This document shows, piece after piece, positions 45,023 to 53,661 of a stretch of DNA of 64,000 nt (within the stretch, counting starts at the first letter, position 1; each line of letters begins with the position of its first letter). The stretch is from an uncultured Porphyromonadaceae bacterium (GTDB lineage Bacteria; Bacteroidota; Bacteroidia; Bacteroidales; Muribaculaceae): positions 23,387 to 87,386 of the forward strand of contig CAMWNP010000010.1 of assembly GCA_947175645.1 (NCBI GenBank), in the 5' to 3' direction. The position numbers and the translations under genes were made by a program. The notes under the pieces are model-generated. The model saw only the letters and a list, made by a program, of their open reading frames with translations. It was not told where the DNA came from and ran no database searches.

Positions 45023-46128
45023 TTCTGTACGAAGGGACGAAGTACCGGAATTAGTTTTTCGGCATAATATTTGAAGCCGAGGTCAGTTAGATGGATGCCG
45101 TCGACGGTGCCGTCATCTTCCACGCCGTCAAGACCTTCAGAGGTCACATAATAGAGGTTTTCCGGATTCTCCTCTTTCAGAAGGTCGTAGTTTCTGCGGT
45201 AAGCCTCATTCTTTTTGGGTAGATATGAGTTGAAGAATGAGTCGTAGCGGGCGTAGGGATAAATGGGACCCTCAAGCATCACTATGGGCACTTCCGGACG
45301 GAGTGTGCGCAACAGGTTGATGAAGCCGTAGGTTAGAGTGTCACACATCATCTCAGTGCAGTTGGGCACGGGGTCGATCAGGTATACATCCACATCAGGT
45401 ATCTCCGCCATGGCGCGGGCCATATAAGTGTCCATCTTTCCTTCACCGCTGAATCCAAGGTTAACAACCTCGCAGTTCAGTTCGCGGCCTATGATGTTTG
45501 TGGCGGCCATACCTGTGCGTGAAGCGCAGCCACCCTGGAGAATACTCGTTCCGTATGCCACGATTTTTTTTCCTTTATCTATGATTTCGGGATTGCCGGG
45601 AGTGATGACGGCCGTTGAGTCAACTATCACGTCGATATCTGTAATGCCGTCATACAGCGGCAGATAAATCATATATTCATGCATCTTGCCGTCAAGGTTT
45701 GACACATAGGTGAACTCGCATGATTTTTCAGTACCTTTTTTTATATAAGGACGGTTGGTGTTGACATGACGCCAAACTGAGTCTCCCTCTAATATGTAAA
45801 GATCTGTACCCTTCAGTCCGGTGTCGGCCATGTGAATCATGTGGGTATTGAAGAAGAGGTCGTAGCGGACGCCTATGCTTTTTGAATCAGTGGCGAACCG
45901 CAATCCCATTCCTGAGGAGCACTGCTGACGCTCCCAGAGGTCGGCACGGGCACTGTCCTTCAGTGTTACGGGAAGACGTGAGAATACACGCTCGGAGTTG
46001 TCAAAACCCTTGTTGATAATGCGCAGGTCTTTGTAGTTGACTGCTTTGACGGGTGTTTTCTCTGCTTCGTCGCACCATGCGGAAAATGTGCAGATCAGAG
46101 CCAGCAGAGAGATGATATATTTTTTCAT
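45019..46128 (-). CDS. Secreted two-domain SGNH hydrolase
   Basis: This 369-residue protein has a signal peptide (MKKYIISLLALICTFSAWC; the Cys19 gives a weak lipobox). Residues about 25-170 form an N-terminal beta-sandwich typical of this SGNH subgroup. The catalytic domain follows, with the nucleophile in 'VAYGTSILQGGCAS', a Gly in 'NLGFSGEGKMD' and 'DGIHLTDLG' as block V. Members deacetylate sugars; the target is unknown. It is placed between tkt and mtnN with tight spacing, an odd neighbour for a carbon and methyl-cycle cluster. Confidence 0.85.
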   Translation of the reverse strand: MKKYIISLLALICTFSAWCDEAEKTPVKAVNYKDLRIINKGFDNSERVFSRLPVTLKDSARADLWERQQCSSGMGLRFATDSKSIGVRYDLFFNTHMIHMADTGLKGTDLYILEGDSVWRHVNTNRPYIKKGTEKSCEFTYVSNLDGKMHEYMIYLPLYDGITDIDVIVDSTAVITPGNPEIIDKGKKIVAYGTSILQGGCASRTGMAATNIIGRELNCEVVNLGFSGEGKMDTYMARAMAEIPDVDVYLIDPVPNCTEMMCDTLTYGFINLLRTLRPEVPIVMLEGPIYPYARYDSFFNSYLPKKNEAYRRNYDLLKEENPENLYYVTSEGLDGVEDDGTVDGIHLTDLGFKYYAEKLIPVLRPFVQK

Positions 46129-46133
46129 TGTAT

Positions 46134-48170
46134 TCAGTCCTTAAGGAATTTTGTTACTTCATTGAAGATATTGTCAGGTGTATAGCCGAATTTTTCGTCA
46201 AGCACCTTGTAGGGTGCTGATGCTCCGAAGCGTGACATGCCGTAGACATGACCGCGTGATCCGACTACACTCTGAAGGGTAGAGGGCAGACCGGCGGTGA
46301 GTCCGAATACGGGGAGGTTCCGGGGAATTACGCTGTTGCGGTAATCCTCATCCTGATCATTGAACAGGCCGATTGACGGAACGGAAACCACTCGTGGTGC
46401 TACGCCGGCATCCTCAAGCATTTTCGCCACTTCACACAGAAGTGATACTTCGGAGCCATTACCAACCAGAACCACGCGGGGAATGGCGCTGTCAAGAACC
46501 ACATAACCTCCGCGACGTGTACCCTCGGCTTCCATAAGTCTGTCTTCTGTCACACTGGGGAGATCCTTGACATCCTGGCGAGAGAGAATGAGTGCGGTAG
46601 GAGTGGCGGTGTTCTCCATCGCCATTGCCCATGCCACCGAAGTCTCGGCAGCGTCGGCCGGACGGAGCACAAGCATGGAAGGACGTCCTGAGAAGTTGCG
46701 GATCTCTTCCATCAGGCGGATCTGCGCTTCTTGTTCAATAGGTTCATGGGTGGGACCGTCCTCTCCTACGCGGAATGCATCGTGGCTCCATACATATTTT
46801 ACCGGGAGTTCCATTAGTGCTGCCATACGGACAGCCGGTTTCATATAGTCGCTGAACACGAAGAATGTTCCGCAGGCGGCTATCATTCCGCCATGGAGCA
46901 CTATTCCGTTCATGATAGATGCCATGGTCAGTTCCGATACTCCTGCATGGAGGAACGCTCCTGAGAAGTCACCGTGGGTCAGTGCTCCGGTTTTCTTGAG
47001 GAATGCCTCGGTCTTGTCGGAATTGGCGAGGTCGGCACTGGAAACAATCATATTCTTAACCTTCTCACCAAGAACGGACAGGACGTTGGCCGAAGCCGTA
47101 CGAGTTGCAATGTCAGCCTTGTGAACAATGGCGCGGTAGTCCAGTTCGGGCACTTTGCCGTCAATAAAATCCTGGAGCATCTTTGCCTGCTCAGGATTTG
47201 CGGCAGCCCAACTTTTCTGTGCGGCACGCCGTAGGGCAACCTCCTTGCGGAGTTCATCGGCACGATGCGCATAGAGTTCCTTGACTTCATCACGTATAAC
47301 CCAGGGATTCTCGGGGTCACCGCCAAGGTTACGTACTGTGGCCGCATAGTCTGCACCGGATTTGCTGATAGGTTGTCCGTGGGTTGAACACTTCCCTTCG
47401 AAATTTTCACCCGAGGCTGTCACGCATCCCTTACCCATCACGGTGTGACCGATGATGATGGAGGGACGTGCGGTTTCCTGCTGTGCTTTCACTATGGCCT
47501 CAGCGATGGCAACGGGGTCGGTTCCGTCCACTTCCTGAACGAACCAGTTCCATGCCTCATATTTCTTCGCTACATCTTCATCCGAAACGGCATCCACATC
47601 AGTTGACAACTGCACCTTATTGCTGTCGTAGAACATTATCAGGTTGCTCAGACCGAGGTAACCCGCGATACGCCCGGCTCCTTGGGAGATCTCTTCCTGT
47701 ATACCTCCGTCAGAGATGAACGCGTAGGTCTTATGTGCGAATAGTTCACCGAAACGAACTGCAAAGAAGCGTTCCGCTATTGCCGCACCCACAGCCATTG
47801 TGTGACCTTGTCCCAGCGGACCGGAGGTGTTCTCTATGCCATGCTTCACATCATGTTCCGGATGACCGGGTGTGATGCTTCCCCACTGACGGAACTGCTG
47901 CAGGTCTGATATGTCATATCGGCCGGCAAGAGCGAGCACACTGTAAAGCATCGGCGACATGTGGCCGGGGTCAAGGAAAAATCTGTCGCGTGAGAACCAG
48001 AACGGATCATCCGGGTCAGTAACCAGAAACTGTGAGTAGAGGACATTTACAAAGTCGGCGCCACCCATGGATCCTCCGGGATGTCCGGATTTTGCTTTCT
48101 CAACCATTGTGGCAGCCAACACACGGATGTTGTCAGCCGCTGAATTCAGCACTTTCGCATCTATTGCCAT
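46134..48170 (-). CDS. tkt: Transketolase (Tkt)
   Basis: Tkt is a thiamine-diphosphate enzyme moving two-carbon units in the pentose phosphate pathway. The 678-residue full-length protein has an N-terminal 'KSGHPGGSMGGADFVNVLY', the ThDP motif beginning 'ISDGGIQEEISQG' and ending in the Asn-containing 'FYDSNKVQLS', and a central 'SHDAFRVGEDGPTHEPIEQ'. It is the first gene of a minus-strand run tkt - SGNH - mtnN - luxS - AlbA_2. Confidence 0.97.
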   Translation of the reverse strand: MAIDAKVLNSAADNIRVLAATMVEKAKSGHPGGSMGGADFVNVLYSQFLVTDPDDPFWFSRDRFFLDPGHMSPMLYSVLALAGRYDISDLQQFRQWGSITPGHPEHDVKHGIENTSGPLGQGHTMAVGAAIAERFFAVRFGELFAHKTYAFISDGGIQEEISQGAGRIAGYLGLSNLIMFYDSNKVQLSTDVDAVSDEDVAKKYEAWNWFVQEVDGTDPVAIAEAIVKAQQETARPSIIIGHTVMGKGCVTASGENFEGKCSTHGQPISKSGADYAATVRNLGGDPENPWVIRDEVKELYAHRADELRKEVALRRAAQKSWAAANPEQAKMLQDFIDGKVPELDYRAIVHKADIATRTASANVLSVLGEKVKNMIVSSADLANSDKTEAFLKKTGALTHGDFSGAFLHAGVSELTMASIMNGIVLHGGMIAACGTFFVFSDYMKPAVRMAALMELPVKYVWSHDAFRVGEDGPTHEPIEQEAQIRLMEEIRNFSGRPSMLVLRPADAAETSVAWAMAMENTATPTALILSRQDVKDLPSVTEDRLMEAEGTRRGGYVVLDSAIPRVVLVGNGSEVSLLCEVAKMLEDAGVAPRVVSVPSIGLFNDQDEDYRNSVIPRNLPVFGLTAGLPSTLQSVVGSRGHVYGMSRFGASAPYKVLDEKFGYTPDNIFNEVTKFLKD

Positions 48171-48407
48171 AGCCTTTTTTTATATTTTTGTTTTCGCAGA
48201 CGGGTGAAGGAAACCGCATCAATCCGGCTCCAACGCTACTCCACTGCATATTGTTGATAGTTCAGTAGTTTTTACGTCAGTGGTTATTGACCACCTCCGG
48301 AATTTCACCACAAATTTACTAATTCCAACCCACACGGCAAAAACTTTGATTACTAAAGTCAAAAAAATAGGGAATTTGAAAATATTCAGAAAAAACCAAC
48401 CGAAAAA

Positions 48408-48439
48408 TTTGCACATGTCAAAAATATCCCTTAACTTTG
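48408..48439 (+). promoter_or_regulatory. Promoter of tRNA-Pro
   Basis: TTTG at 48408-48411, a 20-nt spacer, then TAACTTTG at 48432-48439, ending 17 bp before the tRNA. This is a near-ideal Bacteroidetes promoter. Confidence 0.75.
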
Positions 48440-48456
48440 CATCGCTTTTCAGAAAT

Positions 48457-48530
48457 CGGGGTGTAGCTCAGTTGGTTAGAGTACGCGTCTGGGGGGCGTG
48501 AGGTCGCTAGTTCGAGTCTAGTCACCCCGA
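48457..48530 (+). tRNA. tRNA-Pro (anticodon GGG)
   Basis: The 74-nt cloverleaf has acceptor arm CGGGGTG pairing with CACCCCG, a D-arm GCTC...GAGT, an anticodon stem CGCGT/GCGTG with loop CTGGGGG (anticodon GGG), a variable loop AGGTC and a T-arm loop TTCGAGT. The discriminator base is A and CCA is not encoded. No integrase or target-site duplication is visible next to it. Confidence 0.95.
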
Positions 48531-48540
48531 CAAAAAAGTA

Positions 48541-48572
48541 AAAAGTCGTTTGATTCTTCAAACGACTTTTTT
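48541..48572 (+). terminator. Terminator after tRNA-Pro
   Basis: A perfect 13-bp hairpin (AAAAGTCGTTTGA / TCAAACGACTTTT) with loop TTCT ends in a T-run. It may also terminate the convergent PepSY-like gene. Confidence 0.85.
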
Positions 48573-48632
48573 GTTTCATGTATGGTATGGTGGGACTGTA
48601 CGAGGTCGAGTTGTGTCTTAATGAAGGAACGC

Positions 48633-49073
48633 TCAGTTGTCAACACGCAGGAAATTGCCTGCGCGGTCAAACTTGAGTTCCATGCCCCCGCTGAGTTGGA
48701 CCTCGTAATTGTTGCGGTTAACTTCCATGCCAACTATTTTCTGACCTTTGAAGTTTTTTGCCACATAATCTTTTATAGGCTTGAGAATCAACGCATCAGG
48801 AACAGGGTTTTTCCCGCAGTCTATTTCCTTGATATTCCCTTTTGAGTCAAAATCAATTTCCGTGCCGTCATTGAGGACAACATCGTATTCTGCTCCACCG
48901 AAGGTCTTGTCATCAATCTTGATGTGGTTCACTCCTTTCCCCTTGAAGTGAGTGTTGATCACCTGGCGGGCAGCATCGGGCAAACTGTTGATGTCACGTG
49001 AAACGCGGTCGCGTGCCATGGCGGTTGCGGCCACCATGAGAAACATCACTAATAAAGATGTAATTTTTTTCAT
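48633..49073 (-). CDS. PepSY-like (DUF2874) periplasmic protein
   Basis: The start at 49073 gives 146 residues with a signal peptide (MKKITSLLVMFLMVAATAMA). Two copies of a short alpha-beta repeat follow: 'LPDAARQVINTHFKGKGVN...YDVVLNDGTEIDFDSKGNI' (about residues 30-80) and 'LKPIKDYVAKNFKGQKIVG...YEVQLSGGMELKFDRAGNF' (about 90-144). This is the PepSY-like pattern of small periplasmic Bacteroidetes proteins, often near sensor kinases, but none is here. The function is unknown; ligand or protease binding is suspected for the family. Confidence 0.85.
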   Translation of the reverse strand: MKKITSLLVMFLMVAATAMARDRVSRDINSLPDAARQVINTHFKGKGVNHIKIDDKTFGGAEYDVVLNDGTEIDFDSKGNIKEIDCGKNPVPDALILKPIKDYVAKNFKGQKIVGMEVNRNNYEVQLSGGMELKFDRAGNFLRVDN

Positions 49074-49191
49074 ATTCTTAAGGATAAATCGTTTTATAAT
49101 AAACACTTATATGTCTGCATTGGTTCAAATGGGGATGAAATGGCAGGGAACGGTTTCAGAAAAGGTAAACGTAATGTTATGTATATTTTAT

Positions 49192-49289
49192 TTAGACCCG
49201 GTTCCCCAATATTTGTTAATGCTGAGGACGCATATCGCCGAGAGATTTGGCCGCCTCAGTATTAACAAATATTGGGGAACCGGGTCTAA
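49192..49289. repeat. 98-bp near-perfect inverted repeat, copy C
   Basis: Left arm TTAGACCCGGTTCCCCAATA (continuing TTTGTTAATGCTGAGG) pairs over about 36 bp with the right arm CCTCAGTATTAACAAATATT (continuing GGGGAACCGGGTCTAA), with one mismatch and a 26-nt loop. It lies between the divergent PepSY-like gene and pheT. Its left arm matches the variant in copy A and its right arm matches that in copy B (17582-17754). Confidence 0.92.
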
Positions 49290-49346
49290 GGAAACTGACT
49301 CGCGGCTCCTATAATTTTGTCACTTTTCAATCCCGTTGGGTAATCT

Positions 49347-49378
49347 TTTGCAATTCACAATTTTTTTGAGTACTTTTG
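49347..49378 (+). promoter_or_regulatory. Promoter of pheT
   Basis: TTTG at 49347-49350, a 20-nt spacer, then TACTTTTG at 49371-49378, ending 20 bp before the pheT ATG. Confidence 0.75.
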
Positions 49379-49398
49379 CAAAAATAATCCAACGACAA

Positions 49399-51870
49399 AT
49401 GAATATATCATATAATTGGCTCAAAGAGTACATTAATCTCACTCTTACGCCTCAGGAACTTGCGGCAGCGCTTACTTCTATAGGTCTGGAAACCGGCTCT
49501 GTGGAAGAGGTTGAATCAATCCGCGGCGGTTTGCGCGGCGTTGTGATCGGTAAAGTCCTTACTTGTGTAGATCACCCTGACAGTGACCATCTCCATGTGA
49601 CCACCGTTGACTTAGGCACCGGTGAGCCTGTACAGATAGTATGTGGCGCGCCTAATGTGGCTGCAGGTCAGACAGTTGTTGTTGCCACTGTGGGCACCAC
49701 GCTTTATTCAGGTGATGAGGAATTCAAGATAAAGAAGTCAAAAATCCGCGGCATGGAGTCGTTCGGCATGATATGTGCCGAAGATGAGATAGGCGTGGGT
49801 TCTTCACATGACGGCATAATTGTTATTGATGGCGAAATCAAACCCGGCACCCCTGCGGCAGAATACTTTAATCTCCATAGCGACTATCTCCTTGAGGTGG
49901 ACCTTACTCCCAACCGCATCGATGCTGCGAGTCACTTCGGTGTGGCACGCGATCTCAGCGCATGGTTGGCTCAGCATGCAGTTGCAGAACCTCTCCTGCG
50001 CCCGGACGCTCCTGCTATCAAGCCCGCCCGTCAGGATGGCGCTGTCAGTGTGGAGGTTGTTGATACCGATGCTTGTGTGCGCTACTCCGGCATTACCATC
50101 CGTGGCGTGAAAGTGGCGGAGAGTCCGCAGTGGCTCCGCGACCGCCTTACCGCCATCGGACAGCGCCCGATCAACAATATCGTCGATATCACAAACTACA
50201 TACTCATGGGTATGGGCCAGCCACTCCACTGCTTTGATCTTGACAAAATCAAAGGTGAGAAAATTGTGGTCAAGACCTGTCCCGAAGGCACCAGGTTCAC
50301 CACCCTTGACGGTGTGGAACGCACTCTTGATGCCCGCGACCTGATGATATGTAATGCCGAAGAGCCGATGTGTATAGCCGGTGTGTTCGGCGGACTTGAC
50401 TCGGGTGTGACCGAACAGACAACCTCGGTTTTCATTGAAAGTGCATGTTTCCATCCAACCTCAGTGCGTAAAACAGCACGTCGTCATGGACTGAACACAG
50501 ATTCATCTTTCCGTTTCGAACGCGGTGTTGACCCCAACGGAACAGATTACATGCTCCGTTTGGCAACCCGACTGATTCTGGAAATAGCCGGTGGAGAGGT
50601 TTGTGGCGAACCGGTGGATATCTATCCCGCACCGGTCAAACCTGCGGCGGTAGATCTGAACTATGATTATATGACCTCGCTCGTTGGGAAACATATCCCT
50701 GAGGATACCGTTGACTCAATCTTGCGCTCGCTTGAAATAGAAATCACCGGTCGTCCCGATGAACGGACAGTGGCGCTTGCCATACCAACATATCGCGTGG
50801 ATGTGACCCGCCCATGCGATGTTGTGGAGGATGTTCTCCGCATCTACGGCTACAATAATGTTGAACTTACTGACACCCTTCACTCATCCCTGTCATACAA
50901 CACTGCAACTGACACGGCCGATAACCTGCAGCGCCTTGTTTCCGAGCAACTCACCGCACAGGGATTCAATGAAATACTCAATAACTCGCTCACCGCAGAG
51001 TCATATTATGCAGACCTGACCGTTTATCCTCTGGCAAACTGTGTCAGACTGCTCAACCCCCTGAGCAACGACCTGAGTGTAATGCGCCAGTCCCTGATCT
51101 TCGGTGGTCTGGAATCACTTGCCCACAATATCAACCGCAAGTGTGCCGACCTTAAGATGTATGAGTTCGGCAATGTTTACTTCTTCAACCCCGAAGCCGA
51201 GTCAACCGCTGAAAAGCCTCTCGCTCTCTATCGTCAGGAATCCCGACTCGGAATATGGATGACGGGCAATGGCCGCTCAGCCCTATGGAATGCTCCCGCA
51301 CAGGAATCAACTGTCTATGACCTCAAGGCTGTTGTAGAGAATATCTTCGCACGCCTCGGAATCAGTTCACGCGAATACACTGCAAAACAGACCGACGGAG
51401 GTGACCTCTTCGGCGTTGCACTGGAATACGTCACCCGCTCCGGAAAACCTCTCGCAACCGTGGGTATTGTCAGCAAGGCTATATTGAAAAAGTTCGACAT
51501 CAAGCAGCCCGTATGTTACGCTGACTTGGCATGGGACAACATCCTGAAACTGATTGCAAAACGTGCCGTAACATTCACTCCTCTGCCTAAGGCACAACCC
51601 GTGAGCCGAGACCTCGCGCTGCTCATCGACAAGTCAGTAAGCATGGCGCAGGTTGAATCCGTAGTACGTGAAAGCGAACGAAAACTCCTGAAGGATATCC
51701 GTCTGTTCGACGTTTATGAAGGAGAGCACCTCCCCGAAGGGAAAAAATCATACGCAATATCGCTTACCCTGCAGGATGATGAAAAAACCATGCAGGACAA
51801 GCAGATTGAGGCAGTAATGAACAAAATCATCACAAACCTCAAAAAGAAACTCTCAGCAGAACTCCGATAA
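49399..51870 (+). CDS. pheT: Phenylalanyl-tRNA synthetase beta subunit (PheT)
   Basis: PheT forms the alpha2-beta2 PheRS with PheS and carries editing and tRNA-binding domains. The start at 49399 (MNISYNWLKEYINL) gives 823 residues, the family size. In order there is an EMAP-like tRNA-binding domain at about 40-155 ('VGKVL'-type 'VIGKVLTCVDHPDSDHLHV'), the B3/B4 editing region ('NIVDITNYILMGMGQPLH'), B5, the core with 'HTARRHGLNTDSSFRFERG'-like 'KTARRHGLNTDSSFRFERG', and the C-terminal FDX anticodon-binding domain ('PKAQPVSRDLALLIDKSV'). pheS is not in the window. yebC follows after 25 bp. Confidence 0.97.
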   Translation: MNISYNWLKEYINLTLTPQELAAALTSIGLETGSVEEVESIRGGLRGVVIGKVLTCVDHPDSDHLHVTTVDLGTGEPVQIVCGAPNVAAGQTVVVATVGTTLYSGDEEFKIKKSKIRGMESFGMICAEDEIGVGSSHDGIIVIDGEIKPGTPAAEYFNLHSDYLLEVDLTPNRIDAASHFGVARDLSAWLAQHAVAEPLLRPDAPAIKPARQDGAVSVEVVDTDACVRYSGITIRGVKVAESPQWLRDRLTAIGQRPINNIVDITNYILMGMGQPLHCFDLDKIKGEKIVVKTCPEGTRFTTLDGVERTLDARDLMICNAEEPMCIAGVFGGLDSGVTEQTTSVFIESACFHPTSVRKTARRHGLNTDSSFRFERGVDPNGTDYMLRLATRLILEIAGGEVCGEPVDIYPAPVKPAAVDLNYDYMTSLVGKHIPEDTVDSILRSLEIEITGRPDERTVALAIPTYRVDVTRPCDVVEDVLRIYGYNNVELTDTLHSSLSYNTATDTADNLQRLVSEQLTAQGFNEILNNSLTAESYYADLTVYPLANCVRLLNPLSNDLSVMRQSLIFGGLESLAHNINRKCADLKMYEFGNVYFFNPEAESTAEKPLALYRQESRLGIWMTGNGRSALWNAPAQESTVYDLKAVVENIFARLGISSREYTAKQTDGGDLFGVALEYVTRSGKPLATVGIVSKAILKKFDIKQPVCYADLAWDNILKLIAKRAVTFTPLPKAQPVSRDLALLIDKSVSMAQVESVVRESERKLLKDIRLFDVYEGEHLPEGKKSYAISLTLQDDEKTMQDKQIEAVMNKIITNLKKKLSAELR

Positions 51871-51895
51871 TAATTAATTACTTACATATACTACT

Positions 51896-52618
51896 ATGGG
51901 AAGAGCCTTTGAATATCGCAAAGCAAGAAAACTCAAACGCTGGGGTAACATGTCACGTACATTTACCCGTATTGGTAAAGAAATCACTATAGCCGCCAAA
52001 GCCGGTGGTCCCGATCCCTCAACAAATCCACGTCTGCGTGTGCTGATGCAGAACGCCAAGGCTGCCAACATGCCTAAGGACACAGTGGAACGTGCCATCA
52101 AAAAGGCAACCGATAAGGATTCAAGCGACTACAAGGAAATTACCTACGAAGGATACGGACCTTTCGGCATCGCTATCTTCGTGGAGGCAGCAACTGACAA
52201 CAACACCCGTACCGTGGCCAATGTCCGCTCATATTTCACCAAGCATGGCGGATCACTCGGCACTCAGGGTTCGCTCACATTCCTCTTTGATCACAAGAGC
52301 GTGTTCAAAATCAAACCCAAGGATGGCGTTTCTCTGGAAGACCTCGAACTCGAACTGATCGATTACGGTGTGGATGAAATTGAGAACGATGAGGAAGAAA
52401 TCATCCTCTATGGTGCTTTCGAGGAATTCGCAAACATCCAGAAATATCTGGAAAGCAACGAATTTGAAATCGTCAGTGCCGAATTTGAACGTATCCCTCA
52501 CGAACTCAAGGAGGTAACGGCAGAGCAGCGTGCCACACTCGACAAACTTCTTGAAAAACTCGAGGAGGATGAAGATGTGCAGAACGTTTTCCACAACATG
52601 AAAGAAGAGGAGGAATAA
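51896..52618 (+). CDS. yebC: YebC/PmpR-family protein
   Basis: This 240-residue protein belongs to the universally found YebC/PmpR (TACO1) family, described both as a DNA-binding regulator and as a translation factor that relieves ribosome stalling. The N-terminal signature 'MGRAFEYRKARKLKRWGNM', 'AGGPDPSTNPRLRVLMQNA' and 'YEGYGPFGIAIFVEAATDN' are intact, and the acidic C-terminus is typical. It is probably cotranscribed with pheT, and a terminator follows 30 bp downstream. Confidence 0.96.
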   Translation: MGRAFEYRKARKLKRWGNMSRTFTRIGKEITIAAKAGGPDPSTNPRLRVLMQNAKAANMPKDTVERAIKKATDKDSSDYKEITYEGYGPFGIAIFVEAATDNNTRTVANVRSYFTKHGGSLGTQGSLTFLFDHKSVFKIKPKDGVSLEDLELELIDYGVDEIENDEEEIILYGAFEEFANIQKYLESNEFEIVSAEFERIPHELKEVTAEQRATLDKLLEKLEEDEDVQNVFHNMKEEEE

Positions 52619-52647
52619 CCAACCCTCACATATCCGATACAGAACAG

Positions 52648-52676
52648 GGAGAGTGCGCCGTAAACGTACTCTCCAT
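52648..52676 (+). terminator. Terminator after yebC
   Basis: GGAGAGTGCG pairs with CGTACTCTCC (one mismatch) around CCGTAAA. This marks the end of the core gene block before the AT-rich region. Confidence 0.65.
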
Positions 52677-52953
52677 GCTTGTTTGGAAATATCCTTAATC
52701 AGACCATGTGTTGGGGAGAAGAAAAAGAGAACTGAGGACTCTCACAGAGAAAATCCTCAGTTCAGTACCCCCAACCGTGCCGTATTAGAACCAATCTTGG
52801 CCGACCTCGACAGATTGTGGGAAATGCGTCACTGGATACCCGAGCCAGGGAAACCGATATTTCCAAAACGCAAAGTTAGTTAATTACTTCATTAAATCAT
52901 TGCTCTTGGGAAATACATTCAGTTGGCAGTGAGTGAAATGTAAGTATTAAGAA
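52677..52953. other. Transition region with no convincing gene
   Basis: A short open frame at 52653-52883 runs through here, but it starts inside the yebC terminator and has no recognisable motif. A small hairpin TGAGGA...TCCTCA occurs at about 52734-52763. From 52880 onward base composition shifts to AT-rich. Confidence 0.4.
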
Positions 52954-53244
52954 TCAATCTTCGTTCTCAATAAATACTTGGAAGTCCAACTGTTCAATGT
53001 ATTTACCTGACATATCAGTGCCAGCGCTGCTATTGATGGCAACATGATGTGTAGTCACTTTATAGCCATCAGGCAACATCCTTGACAGAAGGGAACAAAT
53101 AGAATCTTCAAACGATCTCTCCTCTTGATAACACTTCTTTTCACACACCGCTCTTACAATGGCGTTGCCATTGGGAGCAAAAGTACCAACACTTATATGC
53201 TGGTCACACTCTAATCCTTTTGAAGAAAATTTTACTTTAATCAT
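52954..53244 (-). CDS. Small protein of unknown function at the island edge
   Basis: This is a 96-residue protein starting at the ATG at 53244 (MIKVKFSSKGLECDQ). It is soluble and mixed alpha/beta, with two Cys in 'AVCEKKCYQEE' and an acidic tail. No family is recognised. A TAACTTCG sequence, close to the TAnnTTTG promoter form, lies about 20 bp upstream on the minus strand. Codon use is AT-rich, like the following region and unlike the core genes. Confidence 0.55.
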   Translation of the reverse strand: MIKVKFSSKGLECDQHISVGTFAPNGNAIVRAVCEKKCYQEERSFEDSICSLLSRMLPDGYKVTTHHVAINSSAGTDMSGKYIEQLDFQVFIENED

Positions 53245-53485
53245 ATTCAATTTTTCTGCGAAGTTACGTGATATTTCTGTCCTCTACAATAGCATAAAGA
53301 ATTTACTAATAGGTGTATAAGTAAATTTGTAAGGTCTGGTGCCTTTATCATTGATCGTGGGAAATAGTTTCAGTAGCGGTTTTGTTGTGCTTAATCTGAG
53401 TAAGTATTTGATTTACATAGGGAGGGGTGACGTAGGGGAAGCTCCGTAACTCGCCACTCACTCCTGTAATATAGGGAGGAAGGCT

Positions 53486-53653
53486 ATGCCCATCGATTGG
53501 GTGTGGGCTGTTCTAAAAATTTTCGCCAAAAAAATTGAGGACTTGCAGAAAAGTGATTTTGTGGTTTGGCTGATTTGTGGTATGTTTGGAATGGTGTCGG
53601 TGTTGACATTGAAAACTAAGAGGGGTAAGGCGAAATCCTATCCATTGAAATAA
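53486..53653 (+). CDS. Small membrane protein, 55 residues
   Basis: The open frame starts at the ATG at 53486, preceded by GGGAGGAAGG, and encodes MPIDWVWAVLKIFAKKIEDL, then a membrane-spanning stretch 'FVVWLICGMFGMVSVLTL', then a basic tail (KTKRGKAKSYPLK). It ends 8 bp before the next gene, which supports cotranscription. The N-in helix, one TM span and basic C-terminus resemble small phage or plasmid membrane proteins, but no family is recognised. Confidence 0.5.
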   Translation: MPIDWVWAVLKIFAKKIEDLQKSDFVVWLICGMFGMVSVLTLKTKRGKAKSYPLK

Positions 53654-53661
53654 TATCATAT

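Noticed and set aside
48457-48530. tRNA-Pro as an integration site for the AT-rich island
   Set aside because: Core genes pheT and yebC lie between the tRNA and the island, and no duplicated tRNA 3' end was found in the window.
52653-52883. 76-codon open frame after yebC
   Set aside because: It begins inside the yebC terminator hairpin, shows no domain, and its composition does not separate it from chance. It may be a decayed remnant.
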